Assembly (NCBI GenBank): GCA_937982505.1
Contig: CALJLV010000131.1
Span: 1 to 29,335 of the forward strand
Length of the DNA stretch: 29,335 nt
Direction: 5' to 3'
Origin: an uncultured Desulfobacteraceae bacterium
Lineage (GTDB): Bacteria; Desulfobacterota; Desulfobacteria; Desulfobacterales; UBA2174
A model generated the notes under the pieces. It did no database searches, was not told the origin of the DNA, and saw only the letters and a program-made list of their open reading frames with translations. The translations under genes and the position numbers were made by a program. Of the stretch, positions 1 to 7,410 are shown piece by piece. The stretch's first letter is position 1. The number at the start of each line of letters is the position of its first letter.

Positions 1-49
1 GCGACCACCCAGATCTACACTCTTTCCCTACACGACGCTCTTCCGATCT
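1..49 (+). other. Illumina TruSeq adapter left at the contig end
   Basis: These bases match the universal Illumina sequencing adapter, ending in the familiar GCTCTTCCGATCT, with one mismatch at position 10 (C instead of G). This is library sequence and not genome. Genomic sequence begins at about position 50, and nothing here should be annotated biologically. Confidence 0.97.
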
Positions 50-349
50 CCTCGAATCGGGGCAGTTATTCGAATATCGGGTTCCAAATTGTCAAAGAGC
101 ACGGCTATTTGCAAGCCATTTTCCGCAGACCCCCGTCAAAAAAGGTGCCTGGGAGATTTTTGGGGGTTCCGGGAAAGGCGTGATCTCATGGCAACCGGCT
201 GTCATCATTCTGGATTCCTTCTTCCGCAGACCGTTCGGCCCTATCTGGGCGTGCTGGCCGCAAGGCTTTTTAAGGCATGATCTTACCGATTTTTCAAGCA
301 AAAAAGACAGAACAGGCCTGCGTTGACGTGGCCCCCGGGGGGCTCCCCC
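50..349 (-). promoter_or_regulatory. Gene-free region after cas2; possible CRISPR leader
   Basis: This stretch lies immediately downstream of cas2 and holds no convincing gene. Read on the minus strand it becomes AT-richer toward the contig end and contains GGCTTGCAAATAGC and CTCTTTGACAATTTGG, which resemble leader segments found just before the first repeat of proteobacterial arrays. No repeat unit is present because the contig ends. A GC-rich palindrome near 330-345 lies about 20 bases before a T-rich run on the minus strand and could be a weak terminator for cas2. The leader call rests on position and resemblance only. Confidence 0.35.
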
Positions 350-628
350 TCAGACCACCTCGTAGGCCAGCTTGAAAAGGGTATCGTCATAGCCGATCCA
401 TTCCACCTTGTGCAGGCACCCCTTGCACAGAAAGTAGAAACGCACCGAGTCTTCCTGCTGGTCGATGAGGTCGTCGATGCGGTGCTTCATCTGCAGAAAC
501 TGCTTTTCCGTGAGCTGGCGGCATTCGAACACCGATTTTTGCACCCGGCGGCCATAGCCCAGCAATACCTTGACCACCCGGTACCGGATGCGGTCGTCCA
601 CGATGTCGAAACACACCAGATAAAACAC
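350..628 (-). CDS. cas2: CRISPR-associated endonuclease Cas2
   Basis: This 92-residue protein is the Cas2 subunit of the Cas1-Cas2 spacer integrase, where the Cas2 dimer bridges two Cas1 dimers. The N-terminus MFYLVCFDIVDDRIRYRV is the usual first beta strand with the conserved acidic residue (Asp8), and the length is normal for the family. The start is GTG at 628, three bases after the cas1 stop, with a GGGAGAG-type ribosome site inside the cas1 end, so the two genes are translationally coupled. It is the last gene of the TPR-CAPP-cas1-cas2 adaptation operon. Confidence 0.95.
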   Translation of the reverse strand: MFYLVCFDIVDDRIRYRVVKVLLGYGRRVQKSVFECRQLTEKQFLQMKHRIDDLIDQQEDSVRFYFLCKGCLHKVEWIGYDDTLFKLAYEVV

Positions 629-631
629 CGT

Positions 632-1678
632 TCAGCTCTCCCACGAAAAAGGCGCGTAGGCCTGGGCCGGGTCTTCCAGGTAGGCGGCAAACCGGCCCAC
701 CTGGTTCAAAATCAATCCCCTGTAGGTGACCTTGCGCCCCTGAACCGGATCCTGGATGCGCCGGTTCATCATCTCCTCGTAGGCGGCGATGAAGGTCCGG
801 GCAATGGCCGGCTTCATCTCCACCGGCCGATGGGCGCGAAGATCGGCCTCGTCGACGAAGGTTTCCGGCGGCGGGGGGCGATAGACGAAATCCTCCGGTC
901 GGATCATGCCCCGGTTGATCAGGCTCAGAACCAGCCGGTCGCCCAGATGGGCGCGGTACTCTTCCACCAGATCGCAGGCCAGGGAAGGCCGGCCATAGGC
1001 CACCTCGTGCAGGGCGCCCAGGTACGGATCGAGGCCCACGGCCTTGATGGCCGAAAGCACCTCGTTGGTCAGCAGGGTGTAAACGAAAGACAGCAGGGCG
1101 TTGACCGGATCGCGCGGCGGCCTGCGGTTGCGGCCGTTGAAGGAAAAGGCGTCGCTGCGCAGCAGGCGCCCGAAGGCGTTGAAATAGGCCTGGGTGGCGG
1201 CCCCTTCCAGCCCCCGCAACCGTTCCATGGCGCCACCCCGGGCCACCTCCCGGGACAGGGCCAGAATCCGCGCGGCGTTGGCCGCGATGGAGACTTCACC
1301 GTACTGGCGGGCCCGCTGGGTGAGCAGATGCATGAGGTTGCGCACCTTTCCCAGCACGATGATGGCCGCCGTGCGGACGGCGAAATCGGCCTCGCTCAAC
1401 CGCAGGTACTGGGCCCGGCGCCGCTCCACGTGGCGGTGCTCGTCCAGTCCCAGGCGGGCCCGGAACCGGCCGGTGGGCGTGACGAAAACGGTTTCGACGC
1501 GCCGGCGGATGAGAAAGTCGAGCACCCCGCCGGTCAACGACACATACCCCACCAGCATCAGCCGCTTGAGCCCCTCGGCGGGGATGGTGTCGAGGGTCTG
1601 GCCGTCCTTGACCACCTTGAGGCTGGCGCCGTCCTTGCGCAGATAACTGCCGGGGGTGAGCACATAGACCGCATCCAT
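632..1678 (-). CDS. cas1: CRISPR-associated integrase Cas1
   Basis: This 348-residue protein is Cas1, the catalytic subunit that inserts new spacers into the array. The metal-binding residues fit the family: Glu158 in GLEGAATQAYF, His224 in GALHEVAYGRPSL, and Asp236 in CDLVEEYR. Its start codon overlaps the stop of the CAPP gene by one base (TGATG), which fixes the start at 1678. The reading frame stays open far upstream, but that extension is Pro/Gly/Arg-rich, has no family resemblance and runs antiparallel-in-phase over the CAPP gene, so I exclude it. No reverse transcriptase is fused to it or beside it; the primase-polymerase takes that neighbouring position. Confidence 0.96.
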   Translation of the reverse strand: MDAVYVLTPGSYLRKDGASLKVVKDGQTLDTIPAEGLKRLMLVGYVSLTGGVLDFLIRRRVETVFVTPTGRFRARLGLDEHRHVERRRAQYLRLSEADFAVRTAAIIVLGKVRNLMHLLTQRARQYGEVSIAANAARILALSREVARGGAMERLRGLEGAATQAYFNAFGRLLRSDAFSFNGRNRRPPRDPVNALLSFVYTLLTNEVLSAIKAVGLDPYLGALHEVAYGRPSLACDLVEEYRAHLGDRLVLSLINRGMIRPEDFVYRPPPPETFVDEADLRAHRPVEMKPAIARTFIAAYEEMMNRRIQDPVQGRKVTYRGLILNQVGRFAAYLEDPAQAYAPFSWES

Positions 1679-3312
1679 CAGCGCATGAACCTCCTGACCT
1701 GTTCGATGGAAGTCTGCAGGGCCTCCAGGGCCGAGGCCAGGTTCTCCATTTTTTCCGGCCGGCCCCGCCCTTCCAGGCGATCCTCGTACTCGGGCAGGTG
1801 GCGCAAAGGGTGGGCATAGTCCGCATCCTCGCCGAAGCGGCAAAAATCGCCCTGGTAGCCCAGCAGTTGATGGATCCGGCGGCAGCCCAGGGGAGTGCCT
1901 CGGACCCGGCTGAGCCGATAGTCCACCTCGTGGGGGTTGTACTCGGGGCCGGCTTCCAGCAGGTGGTGCAGCAGCCTCTTGGCCCGTGGCAAGAACCCGA
2001 TGGTCTGATAGAGGATCTTTTCCTCGCGCAGGGCCAGGGCTCCGGTGCGTTCCCGGCAGGCGCTCATCAGATGCCCCAGGGGCGGACAGCACTGGTGCAG
2101 CCGGAACAGCTCGGGAAAGGTCTCGGCCCACTGGGCAAAGCGCGGATGAACCACCAGCCGGGCGGGAGCGGTTTCCGGCAACGTGTCCAGGGCCGAGGAG
2201 GCGACCGCCGTGACCCGGGACAGAAAGCGCAACTGGGCCTCCACCGAACGGTCGGCGCATTCCGGGAAAAACGAACGCTTGCCCGTGAGCCGATGCACCC
2301 CCAGGGGCAGCTTCACCAGGTTGCCGAACCCCTTGGCGGTGAGCCGGTCCTGCTTGGGGAAAATCTCCAGGGAAAAGGCGGACAGATCCCCGGCCAGATG
2401 ATCCACCAGGCGGCCCAGGACCCGGCGCACGGCCTGGGCCGAAACCGGATCCTGAAAAAAATACCACAGGTGAAACCCTTTTCCCCCGCTGGTCTCCACC
2501 AGGGGCGCGAGCCCGGCCTCGCGACTCAGCTCGCGCAGCCGCCTGACCAGATAGGCGGCCTCGCGCTGGACCCGGCGCCGCTCTTCAGCGGGCAGGGGGC
2601 GATGGCGGAAGTCGGCTTTCAAATCCGCGTCGATGACCGCGCAGGTGACCGTGGCATCGGCGCGCATCAGGTAGATCCCGTAGGTCTTGCGCCCGGCCAG
2701 ATGCTCCTCCACGTCCTCATGGGCCATCGGCCGGCGCACCGGCGCATATCCCTGGCGCATCTCGCCGCGGTCGGCCCACTGGCGGGCGAAGCAGTCCTCG
2801 CGGCCGGCAAACAGCTCCAGGTAACGCCGGACGGCCGCCTCGCGACCGCGCAGGGCGGCAAAGGGTCCGGCCAGGGAGGCTTCCTCGCCGGAATCGGCGG
2901 GGGGCTTTGCGGCAGTGGCCCGGATCATCCATTGCCGGTAGGCGTCTTCGCCCAGAACGGTGCGCCCGGCGGCCGCCGCGCGGGCCAGGGCCTGGCGCCG
3001 ATCGAGAACGGCCAGGAGTTCCAGCCGGTCCTGCCAGGCTTCGCGCAGAGCGGGATCCTGGGCGTTGGCCGCTTCGAGCACCGCCAGGGCCGTTTCCAGC
3101 TCGCCGGCGGCCTGGGCCAGCCGGGCCCAGCGCAGCTTGCCGTGGCTGTCGAGACCCTGCCACAGGGCGCCGCGCCCCAGGGTGGCGCGCACGTCCTCGG
3201 GGATCTCGGCCTGGAGCACCGCCGCCTCCAGGCGCGCCAGGATCAGGGTCAGATCCGGAGCGGCGGTGGCCCGCGGCGCGGGGTACGCATTCTGGACGGC
3301 GGGTTCGGTCAT
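1678..3312 (-). CDS. CRISPR-associated primase-polymerase (CAPP), AEP family
   Basis: This 544-residue protein belongs to the archaeo-eukaryotic primase superfamily. The core shows the metal-binding pair Asp228/Asp230 (AVIDADLKA), the nucleotide-binding SGGKGFHLW segment with His281, and a third catalytic region EIFPKQD followed by GNLVKLPLGVHRLTG. About 130 residues on there is a cysteine-bearing domain (Cys408/409, 419, 477, 491) whose spacing recalls the iron-sulfur domain of the large primase subunit PriL. The helical N-terminal 200 residues are unassigned. CAPPs in type III systems are known to prime and extend DNA and to bind Cas1-Cas2, probably helping make or finish spacers. An upstream ATG at 3378 exists, but ATG 3312 has a strong AAGGAG eight bases before it. 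It is coupled to cas1 by a one-base overlap. Confidence 0.85.
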   Translation of the reverse strand: MTEPAVQNAYPAPRATAAPDLTLILARLEAAVLQAEIPEDVRATLGRGALWQGLDSHGKLRWARLAQAAGELETALAVLEAANAQDPALREAWQDRLELLAVLDRRQALARAAAAGRTVLGEDAYRQWMIRATAAKPPADSGEEASLAGPFAALRGREAAVRRYLELFAGREDCFARQWADRGEMRQGYAPVRRPMAHEDVEEHLAGRKTYGIYLMRADATVTCAVIDADLKADFRHRPLPAEERRRVQREAAYLVRRLRELSREAGLAPLVETSGGKGFHLWYFFQDPVSAQAVRRVLGRLVDHLAGDLSAFSLEIFPKQDRLTAKGFGNLVKLPLGVHRLTGKRSFFPECADRSVEAQLRFLSRVTAVASSALDTLPETAPARLVVHPRFAQWAETFPELFRLHQCCPPLGHLMSACRERTGALALREEKILYQTIGFLPRAKRLLHHLLEAGPEYNPHEVDYRLSRVRGTPLGCRRIHQLLGYQGDFCRFGEDADYAHPLRHLPEYEDRLEGRGRPEKMENLASALEALQTSIEQVRRFMR

Positions 3313-3330
3313 GTGCGGCTCCTTCCTCCC

Positions 3331-3351
3331 GTCATTCCGGTCCGGGGTGAC
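3331..3351. repeat. Small imperfect palindrome between TPR and CAPP genes
   Basis: GTCATTCC on one side pairs imperfectly with GGGGTGAC on the other, around a CCGG core, in the 66-base gap between the TPR stop and the CAPP start. The outer bases resemble the ends of the dispersed palindromic repeat at 7882-7982. It may be a worn repeat end or an mRNA hairpin; no function can be assigned. Confidence 0.35.
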
Positions 3352-3378
3352 GGCAGTCTTGGATCGACGGCAACGCAT

Positions 3379-4752
3379 CTATCTCCTCCGGCCGCCGACG
3401 GCCTCCAGCAAACGATCGAGACGCGGGAAACGCGGATCGAGATCTTCCAGCTCCCTGGCCAGTCGCGCCGCATCATCGATGCGCCCGAGCCGCAAATGGG
3501 CTGCCGCGGCCCAAAAGATCCCTTCGTTGCAGTCGTTGGTCCACTTTTCCCGGTAAAAACGCCGGGCCGCCTCGGCATGGGCCGCGCACTGGTCGAAACG
3601 GCCCAGCAGATAGGTGATCCGGGCCATGCGCAGCAGTCCCTTGTGGCGCGAAAAGCCGTCCCGGCTCACACAGCCCGCCAGAACGCCCAGGGCCTGCTCG
3701 TACTGGCCGGCGGCACAGCATACATCGGCCTCGGTCCAGCGCACGTAGGGGCGGCGCCGGGCCTCGGGCACCCGGCCCAGCGCCTCGCGGGCCTTGTCCA
3801 CCGCCCCCAGGGCCAGATAGACCCGGGCCAGCAGCTCGAAAACGAAATCCAGGGGGCCGTCGTGGCGGCACCTGGCGGCAAACAGCAGGGCATCGCGCGC
3901 TTCGGCGTAACTGTTCAGATGGTACTGGACCTTGCCCAGGGCGAAATACTTAAAGGCCAGGGCGATGTGGTTGCTGGTATCGTCCTCGGACAGGCAACGC
4001 TGCAAATGCCCGAGAGCCGCATCGGGCCGCCCCACGGCCACCAGGGCCCCGGCGAGCTGGTAGAGGGCCTTGATGTAGTTCTTGCGCTCCTGGTGGCGGC
4101 GTTCCCGGTCCTCGGCCGTGAGCCGTTCCCAGTTTTCCACGGCCTGGCGAAACAGGGGGATCGACTTTTGATCCTTGCCTTCGATCTCGCGATAAAGCCT
4201 GCCCTGGCGGTAGTAATTGGTCACCGTGTCCGGTCGCAGGGCTTGGGCCGCGGTGAAATGCCGATGCGCCAGGGTGATGCGCTCGGCCCGGGCCTTGCCC
4301 GAGAGCAGAATCTGGCGGTTCTTGGCCGCCCAGAGGCTGTCGTAGGCCGTGTAGGCCAGACTGGCATGCAGGAAAAAGTTGTCCGGCTCGCGCCTGAGGC
4401 AGGCCGACAGCTCGGCGATGGCATCGTCGTGGCGGCCCAGGTGCCCCAGGGCGAAGGCGATCTTTTCGCGCACCCGCAGGTCATGGCCGTGGTCGGCCAG
4501 TTCGGGCAGCTTTTCCTCCACCGGGTGGAACAGCTCCACGGCATCGGCCCAGCGGTTGGCGCGGATCAGTTCGTTCAGTTCGGCCAGGGCGCGCTGTTCG
4601 GTGCGCTCGGCCGCCTCGCGCCGCACCGGGACCAGGTCCTCCGGGGCGAGCAATTCATCACCGGCCGGCGCCGCCGGTGCCGGCGGGGACTGGGGCTGGG
4701 GCGAGGAGACGCGGACACGGGGAAAGTTGTTCAGGGCGAGCTGCGCGGTCAT
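3379..4752 (-). CDS. TPR-repeat protein of the CAPP-cas1-cas2 operon
   Basis: This 457-residue protein is made largely of helical tetratricopeptide-like repeats, for example around residues 90-130, 225-260, 270-320 and 385-440, after a Pro/Gln/Ala-rich tail of about 30 residues. It has no signal peptide, no membrane segment and no catalytic motif, so it is a cytosolic scaffold or adaptor. Start ATG 4752 has an excellent ribosome site (AAGGAGGT). It opens the adaptation operon: its stop is 66 bases before the CAPP start. That position suggests it assists CAPP or the Cas1-Cas2 complex, but this is inference. The start of this gene and its leader were once duplicated; a relic lies at 5346-5633. 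Confidence 0.75.
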   Translation of the reverse strand: MTAQLALNNFPRVRVSSPQPQSPPAPAAPAGDELLAPEDLVPVRREAAERTEQRALAELNELIRANRWADAVELFHPVEEKLPELADHGHDLRVREKIAFALGHLGRHDDAIAELSACLRREPDNFFLHASLAYTAYDSLWAAKNRQILLSGKARAERITLAHRHFTAAQALRPDTVTNYYRQGRLYREIEGKDQKSIPLFRQAVENWERLTAEDRERRHQERKNYIKALYQLAGALVAVGRPDAALGHLQRCLSEDDTSNHIALAFKYFALGKVQYHLNSYAEARDALLFAARCRHDGPLDFVFELLARVYLALGAVDKAREALGRVPEARRRPYVRWTEADVCCAAGQYEQALGVLAGCVSRDGFSRHKGLLRMARITYLLGRFDQCAAHAEAARRFYREKWTNDCNEGIFWAAAAHLRLGRIDDAARLARELEDLDPRFPRLDRLLEAVGGRRR

Positions 4753-4823
4753 GGGCCACCTCCTTGGCGGATGTTTTGGGCTTACATCCGGTTAGACGGC
4801 GGTGAAGGCGGGGTTTCCAAAAC
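4750..4823 (-). repeat. Leader of the TPR gene, copy 1 of a diverged repeat
   Basis: The untranslated leader and first codons of the TPR gene match the segment at 5562-5633. Shared elements on the minus strand, in order, are TTTTGGAAA, CCGCCGTCTA, GATGTAA, ACATC and a GGAGG ribosome site before ATG. The two copies differ at many positions but are clearly collinear, so this is an old tandem-like duplication. Confidence 0.8.
4769..4789 (-). promoter_or_regulatory. Dyad GGATGT...ACATCC ahead of the TPR ribosome site
   Basis: Six-base arms flank nine bases directly upstream of the Shine-Dalgarno sequence. In the relic copy (5581-5600) the arms are AGATGT and ACATCT, so the outer G-C pair has become A-T with both arms changed together. 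This compensatory change argues that the dyad is selected, either as an operator or as an mRNA hairpin controlling translation of the adaptation operon. Confidence 0.5.
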
Positions 4824-4878
4824 TGATGGTCCAAAAAGCGGTTCGGGCGATGAAACGCAAAACGACCAGCGTGGTTGA

Positions 4879-4940
4879 CCATGATCCGGGCGGCCGCCCA
4901 AGCGACCCGGATCATGGCCTTCACGCCTCCCGTTGGGAGG
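4879..4940. repeat. Two adjacent inverted repeats between lipoprotein relic and TPR gene
   Basis: A perfect 12-base inverted repeat (4879-4890 and 4906-4917, CCATGATCCGGG type) surrounds 15 bases, and a second 6-base hairpin (4926-4931 and 4935-4940) follows directly. Neither is followed at once by a T-run on the minus strand; a short TTTT comes about 20 bases later. They may terminate an ancestral transcript from the lipoprotein gene or shape the TPR leader. The 255-base gap 4753-5007 holds nothing else I can identify. Confidence 0.55.
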
Positions 4941-5007
4941 TCGCCTGCCTGTTCCTCAACGGTTCGTTACGACATACGGCTTAAAAATCGACCGCAGCGA
5001 TGGACCA

Positions 5008-5367
5008 TCACCGAACCCTGACCATCTGGCTTCGCAAATGGGCCGGGAAATCTTCCAAGGCGATGATGCGTACTTCTTCACTGCCCGAAGACACCAGAGG
5101 GCTCATCTGCACATGCAAATCCTTGAGGGTCCACATGGCTCCGGTGGCCGGATCGACGATCAGATAACCGATCAACCCCCCGAAAACCAGATTTCCAAGG
5201 ATGTACCACCCATCGACATCCCGTTTGATCTGGGCCGAATGAGGGGTATAGCCGTCCGCCTTGAAGGTGACGGTATACGTTTCACCTATTTGTTTTAGGA
5301 ACTGGCAGGCTATCGAACGTAAAGATCGATGGGAAAACGCCTGGATTAATCTGGAGTAGATTCGCAA
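5008..5367 (-). pseudogene. C-terminal fragment of a PEGA-type lipoprotein
   Basis: The 119-residue frame carries GETYTVTFKADGY, then GNLVFGGLIGYLIVDPATGAMW, a glycine-rich hydrophobic strand seen near the C-terminus of small proteobacterial lipoproteins with PEGA-like domains. The signal peptide, lipobox cysteine and N-terminal half of such proteins are missing; the first 28 residues look unrelated. I read it as a fragment fused by deletion to the truncated TPR-gene copy next to it, with which it overlaps. It may not be expressed. The family assignment comes from memory of the motif. Confidence 0.5.
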
Positions 5368-5564
5368 GCGCCTAAATCTTCACGGGGAAATGTTGACAAA
5401 TAGAGAAACCATTTCCGAGCCGTGGAGCGAGGCCGCGGCGCACGGTTGTCCGCTCTATCGGATGGAGCCGACTTTTTCCGGCGGGCGCACCTCGGGGCCT
5501 GGGCTGGGATGGGGATTATTGAGACAAGGATAAAAGGAAAATTTATTGAATCCAGTTGTGCCAT
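5346..5564 (-). pseudogene. Truncated second copy of the TPR gene start
   Basis: The first 27 or so residues align with the intact TPR protein: MAQLDSINFP here against MTAQLALNNFP there, followed in both by a serine/proline/glutamine stretch ending in QAP or PAP. After about position 5480 the resemblance stops and the frame becomes unrelated. The ribosome site (GGAGG) and leader dyad survive. This is the 5' end of a duplicated gene, the rest of which has been deleted. Confidence 0.65.
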
Positions 5565-5633
5565 GACCCGCCTCCTATTCAGATGTTCGAGGTTACATCT
5601 GCATAGACGGCGGCAAAGGTAGGATTTCCAAAA
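5562..5633 (-). repeat. Leader of the TPR gene, copy 2 (relic)
   Basis: This is the counterpart of 4750-4823, retaining the TTTTGGAAA, CCGCCGTCTA and GATGTAA blocks and the dyad AGATGT/ACATCT (5581-5600). It is more A/T-rich than copy 1, as expected for sequence no longer held by selection on the coding part. The following 100 bases (5634-5733) contain nothing I can identify. Confidence 0.75.
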
Positions 5634-5733
5634 AAATTTTAGCGTGAAATAAACCGGATGAATACTTCGACTTTGTGTTGAAGATGATGTTTAATTTTTG
5701 CGAATTCGATTTCATCAATAGGGAGCAAAGGGT

Positions 5734-7038
5734 TCAATCACCATCCACCATCCCAATCGCGACCAAATCACGGATGACATTGCGCAGGGCGTTCAGGAAA
5801 AAATCTCCTTTTTCAGGGATGTCTTCATGCATCCGGGGCTTGGCTGTCCATGCGTGATCGAAGCCATTTCGATAATCTGTGAGGTCCTTTGCAAAAGTGC
5901 GCAGTGCTTCAACCAACCCGTATCGTTGCAGCTCGTTGTAGTAAGGCAAGAGTTTCTCCTTGAACTTTTGAGTGCCTTCTTCGAATTTCCATTTTTCTTC
6001 TGGGAACTGGATCATTCTGGTAAAGACTTCCGCCTTTCCCCGCTGTTTCCGCCCTTCGGACGTCGTAGTGCATGCCTTATCGATGGGAACAAGACCGATG
6101 GAACCAACCAGCTCCCGCATGACCGTGAAAGCCTGCATGTAGAGGCGGTGCTCAAGCAGTAGCTCGACAAATGCCAGTTGCGATCTGAAATAGGCGTTGT
6201 CGTAGCATCCGCTGAGAGGAGCGTCTGCCACCAGCGGTTTGAATTTTTCAAGCACCAAGTTGAGCAACAGTCTGCCGGCACCTGAAGCCCCAATCAGCTT
6301 GTCTTCGGTGCGCTTTACGGCGGTATCCGCCTTGGCCGAAAAACCGTGGGCATCGACGTTGCGAATGGCATCCGTGACCGCCTCGAATGATTCGATCAGA
6401 GCGGGGTCCGCCAACTCCGAGACCGGGGAATCAGCTTTAGATTTGGCCACCGATGCCAGCTTGCGGGCGTCGGCATCCTCGGTGAGCCGTGAAACGGCAT
6501 CGGCCCATTCGTTGACGATGAAAAAATCCTTCATGTCGATGATGGGGGCGACGTTGTCCTTGTCCCGCATTTCGAAAGCCCCGTAATAGACGGCCTTCAA
6601 ATGCACTGCTTTGGCGCGCTGCAAGAAGTTGATGGCGTTGGAAAAAACGATGGGCATGGCTCTGTAGCCATGGGTCAGATCCACGGTCAGCTCTGCACCG
6701 GGGTCGATGAGATCGAGGATCTGCTCGAACCAGCGCCACTGACCGGCAGCCGACATGTCTTCGGCGATGGTGCATACCGTGGTATCGTCGGCTCCCCAAC
6801 CTTTCAACTCCCTTTCCAGGTCGCTAAAGTGGGTTATTTTAGATTTTTCGGTCGCCACGATGACCAACCTGTCGAAATCCGAAGCATTCAGGATCTCTAT
6901 TTCGGCGGTCTGCACGAAACGGGTTTTTCCGGAGACCTTCTCGCCCAACCGATATTGCGCCGGTTTGTAATCGTATTTGCCGGTTTCCTTGTCAAACATG
7001 CCAAGGCCCAAAAAACTCATATAAATCTTTGCGCTCAT
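5734..7038 (-). CDS. csx1: Csx1-type CARF-HEPN RNase (DxTHG family)
   Basis: This 434-residue protein is an accessory effector of type III CRISPR systems. The N-terminal CARF domain should bind cyclic oligoadenylate made by Cas10; it begins SAKIYMSFLGLG and contains the hallmark DLTHGYRAMP (Asp120, Thr122-His123-Gly124). The C-terminal HEPN domain contains RNGFDH (Arg390 to His395), the R-x4-H motif of HEPN ribonucleases. When activated it would cut RNA non-specifically and slow cell growth. The frame stays open to 7185, but ATG 7038 has a clear GGGGAGG site seven bases upstream and starts the CARF strand at once. It lies apart from csm5 because toxin-antitoxin genes sit between them. A Csx1-type protein here takes the place of the Csm6 typical of III-A. 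Confidence 0.88.
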   Translation of the reverse strand: MSAKIYMSFLGLGMFDKETGKYDYKPAQYRLGEKVSGKTRFVQTAEIEILNASDFDRLVIVATEKSKITHFSDLERELKGWGADDTTVCTIAEDMSAAGQWRWFEQILDLIDPGAELTVDLTHGYRAMPIVFSNAINFLQRAKAVHLKAVYYGAFEMRDKDNVAPIIDMKDFFIVNEWADAVSRLTEDADARKLASVAKSKADSPVSELADPALIESFEAVTDAIRNVDAHGFSAKADTAVKRTEDKLIGASGAGRLLLNLVLEKFKPLVADAPLSGCYDNAYFRSQLAFVELLLEHRLYMQAFTVMRELVGSIGLVPIDKACTTTSEGRKQRGKAEVFTRMIQFPEEKWKFEEGTQKFKEKLLPYYNELQRYGLVEALRTFAKDLTDYRNGFDHAWTAKPRMHEDIPEKGDFFLNALRNVIRDLVAIGMVDGD

Positions 7039-7281
7039 TTGAACCTCCCCAATCGCTCCTGCTTCGATCATTGCATAAGCTGCGCCCATACCGCCGAAAT
7101 CGCCGATGTTGAAACGTGGGGACCAGTTACACCGCCCCATTAGCCGTGATGGCTTCTTTGCCAAGTGCTCGATTGGAGCAATCATCCCGGTGCCCGGCCG
7201 GACTCGGTCTCAAGGCATTAATCGGGTTTCATCTGGTTTTTCAGTTCAAACCCGGCCCATTCCACCGTGCATGCCACTACT
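7039..7281 (-). other. Decayed segment between csx1 and the HEPN stump
   Basis: There is no intact gene here. On the minus strand a short frame ending at TAA 7220-7218 reads IKVVACTVEWAGFELKNQ and looks like the C-terminus of a lost protein, directly abutting the point where the HEPN gene breaks. A second frame in phase with csx1 (7185-7041) stays open without a ribosome site. I recognise neither. The arrangement fits a deletion that joined two gene ends. Confidence 0.4.
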
Positions 7282-7410
7282 TTAATGGAAGCAAACCTGT
7301 TCCAGACGGACAAGGTCATCCGCGGCGGCAATTCCGGCAACTCTCAAGTCGCTTTTGGCATGTTCGATCCAATCGCCAGGGGTATCGATTGCTCTGCCTT
7401 TAGGCTTCAT
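7282..7410 (-). pseudogene. Truncated HEPN-domain toxin partner of MNT
   Basis: ATG 7410 opens 42 codons reading MKPKGRAIDTPGDWIEHAKS, then DLRVAG and finally QVCFH, where a stop follows. This is the beginning of a small HEPN protein of the HEPN/MNT family, which normally continues with AQQAxEKALKA. The start overlaps the end of the MNT gene by 11 bases, the arrangement of intact pairs. None of the three frames continues the HEPN sequence after CFH, so this is a real truncation and not a single-base frameshift. The catalytic R-x4-6-H motif is lost. Confidence 0.75.

Noticed and set aside
1679..2467. Upstream extension of the cas1 frame by about 260 codons
   Set aside because: It is Pro/Gly/Arg-rich shadow sequence over the CAPP gene; Cas1 begins at the TGATG overlap at 1678.
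323..4878. Long plus-strand open frames (498 and 1026 residues) opposite cas1, CAPP and the TPR gene
   Set aside because: They are antisense frames in high-GC DNA with no family resemblance, while the minus strand carries clear Cas proteins with correct ribosome sites.
7218..7410. Single frameshift as the cause of the short HEPN gene
   Set aside because: After CFH none of the three frames continues with HEPN-like sequence; the nearest open frame encodes an unrelated C-terminus.
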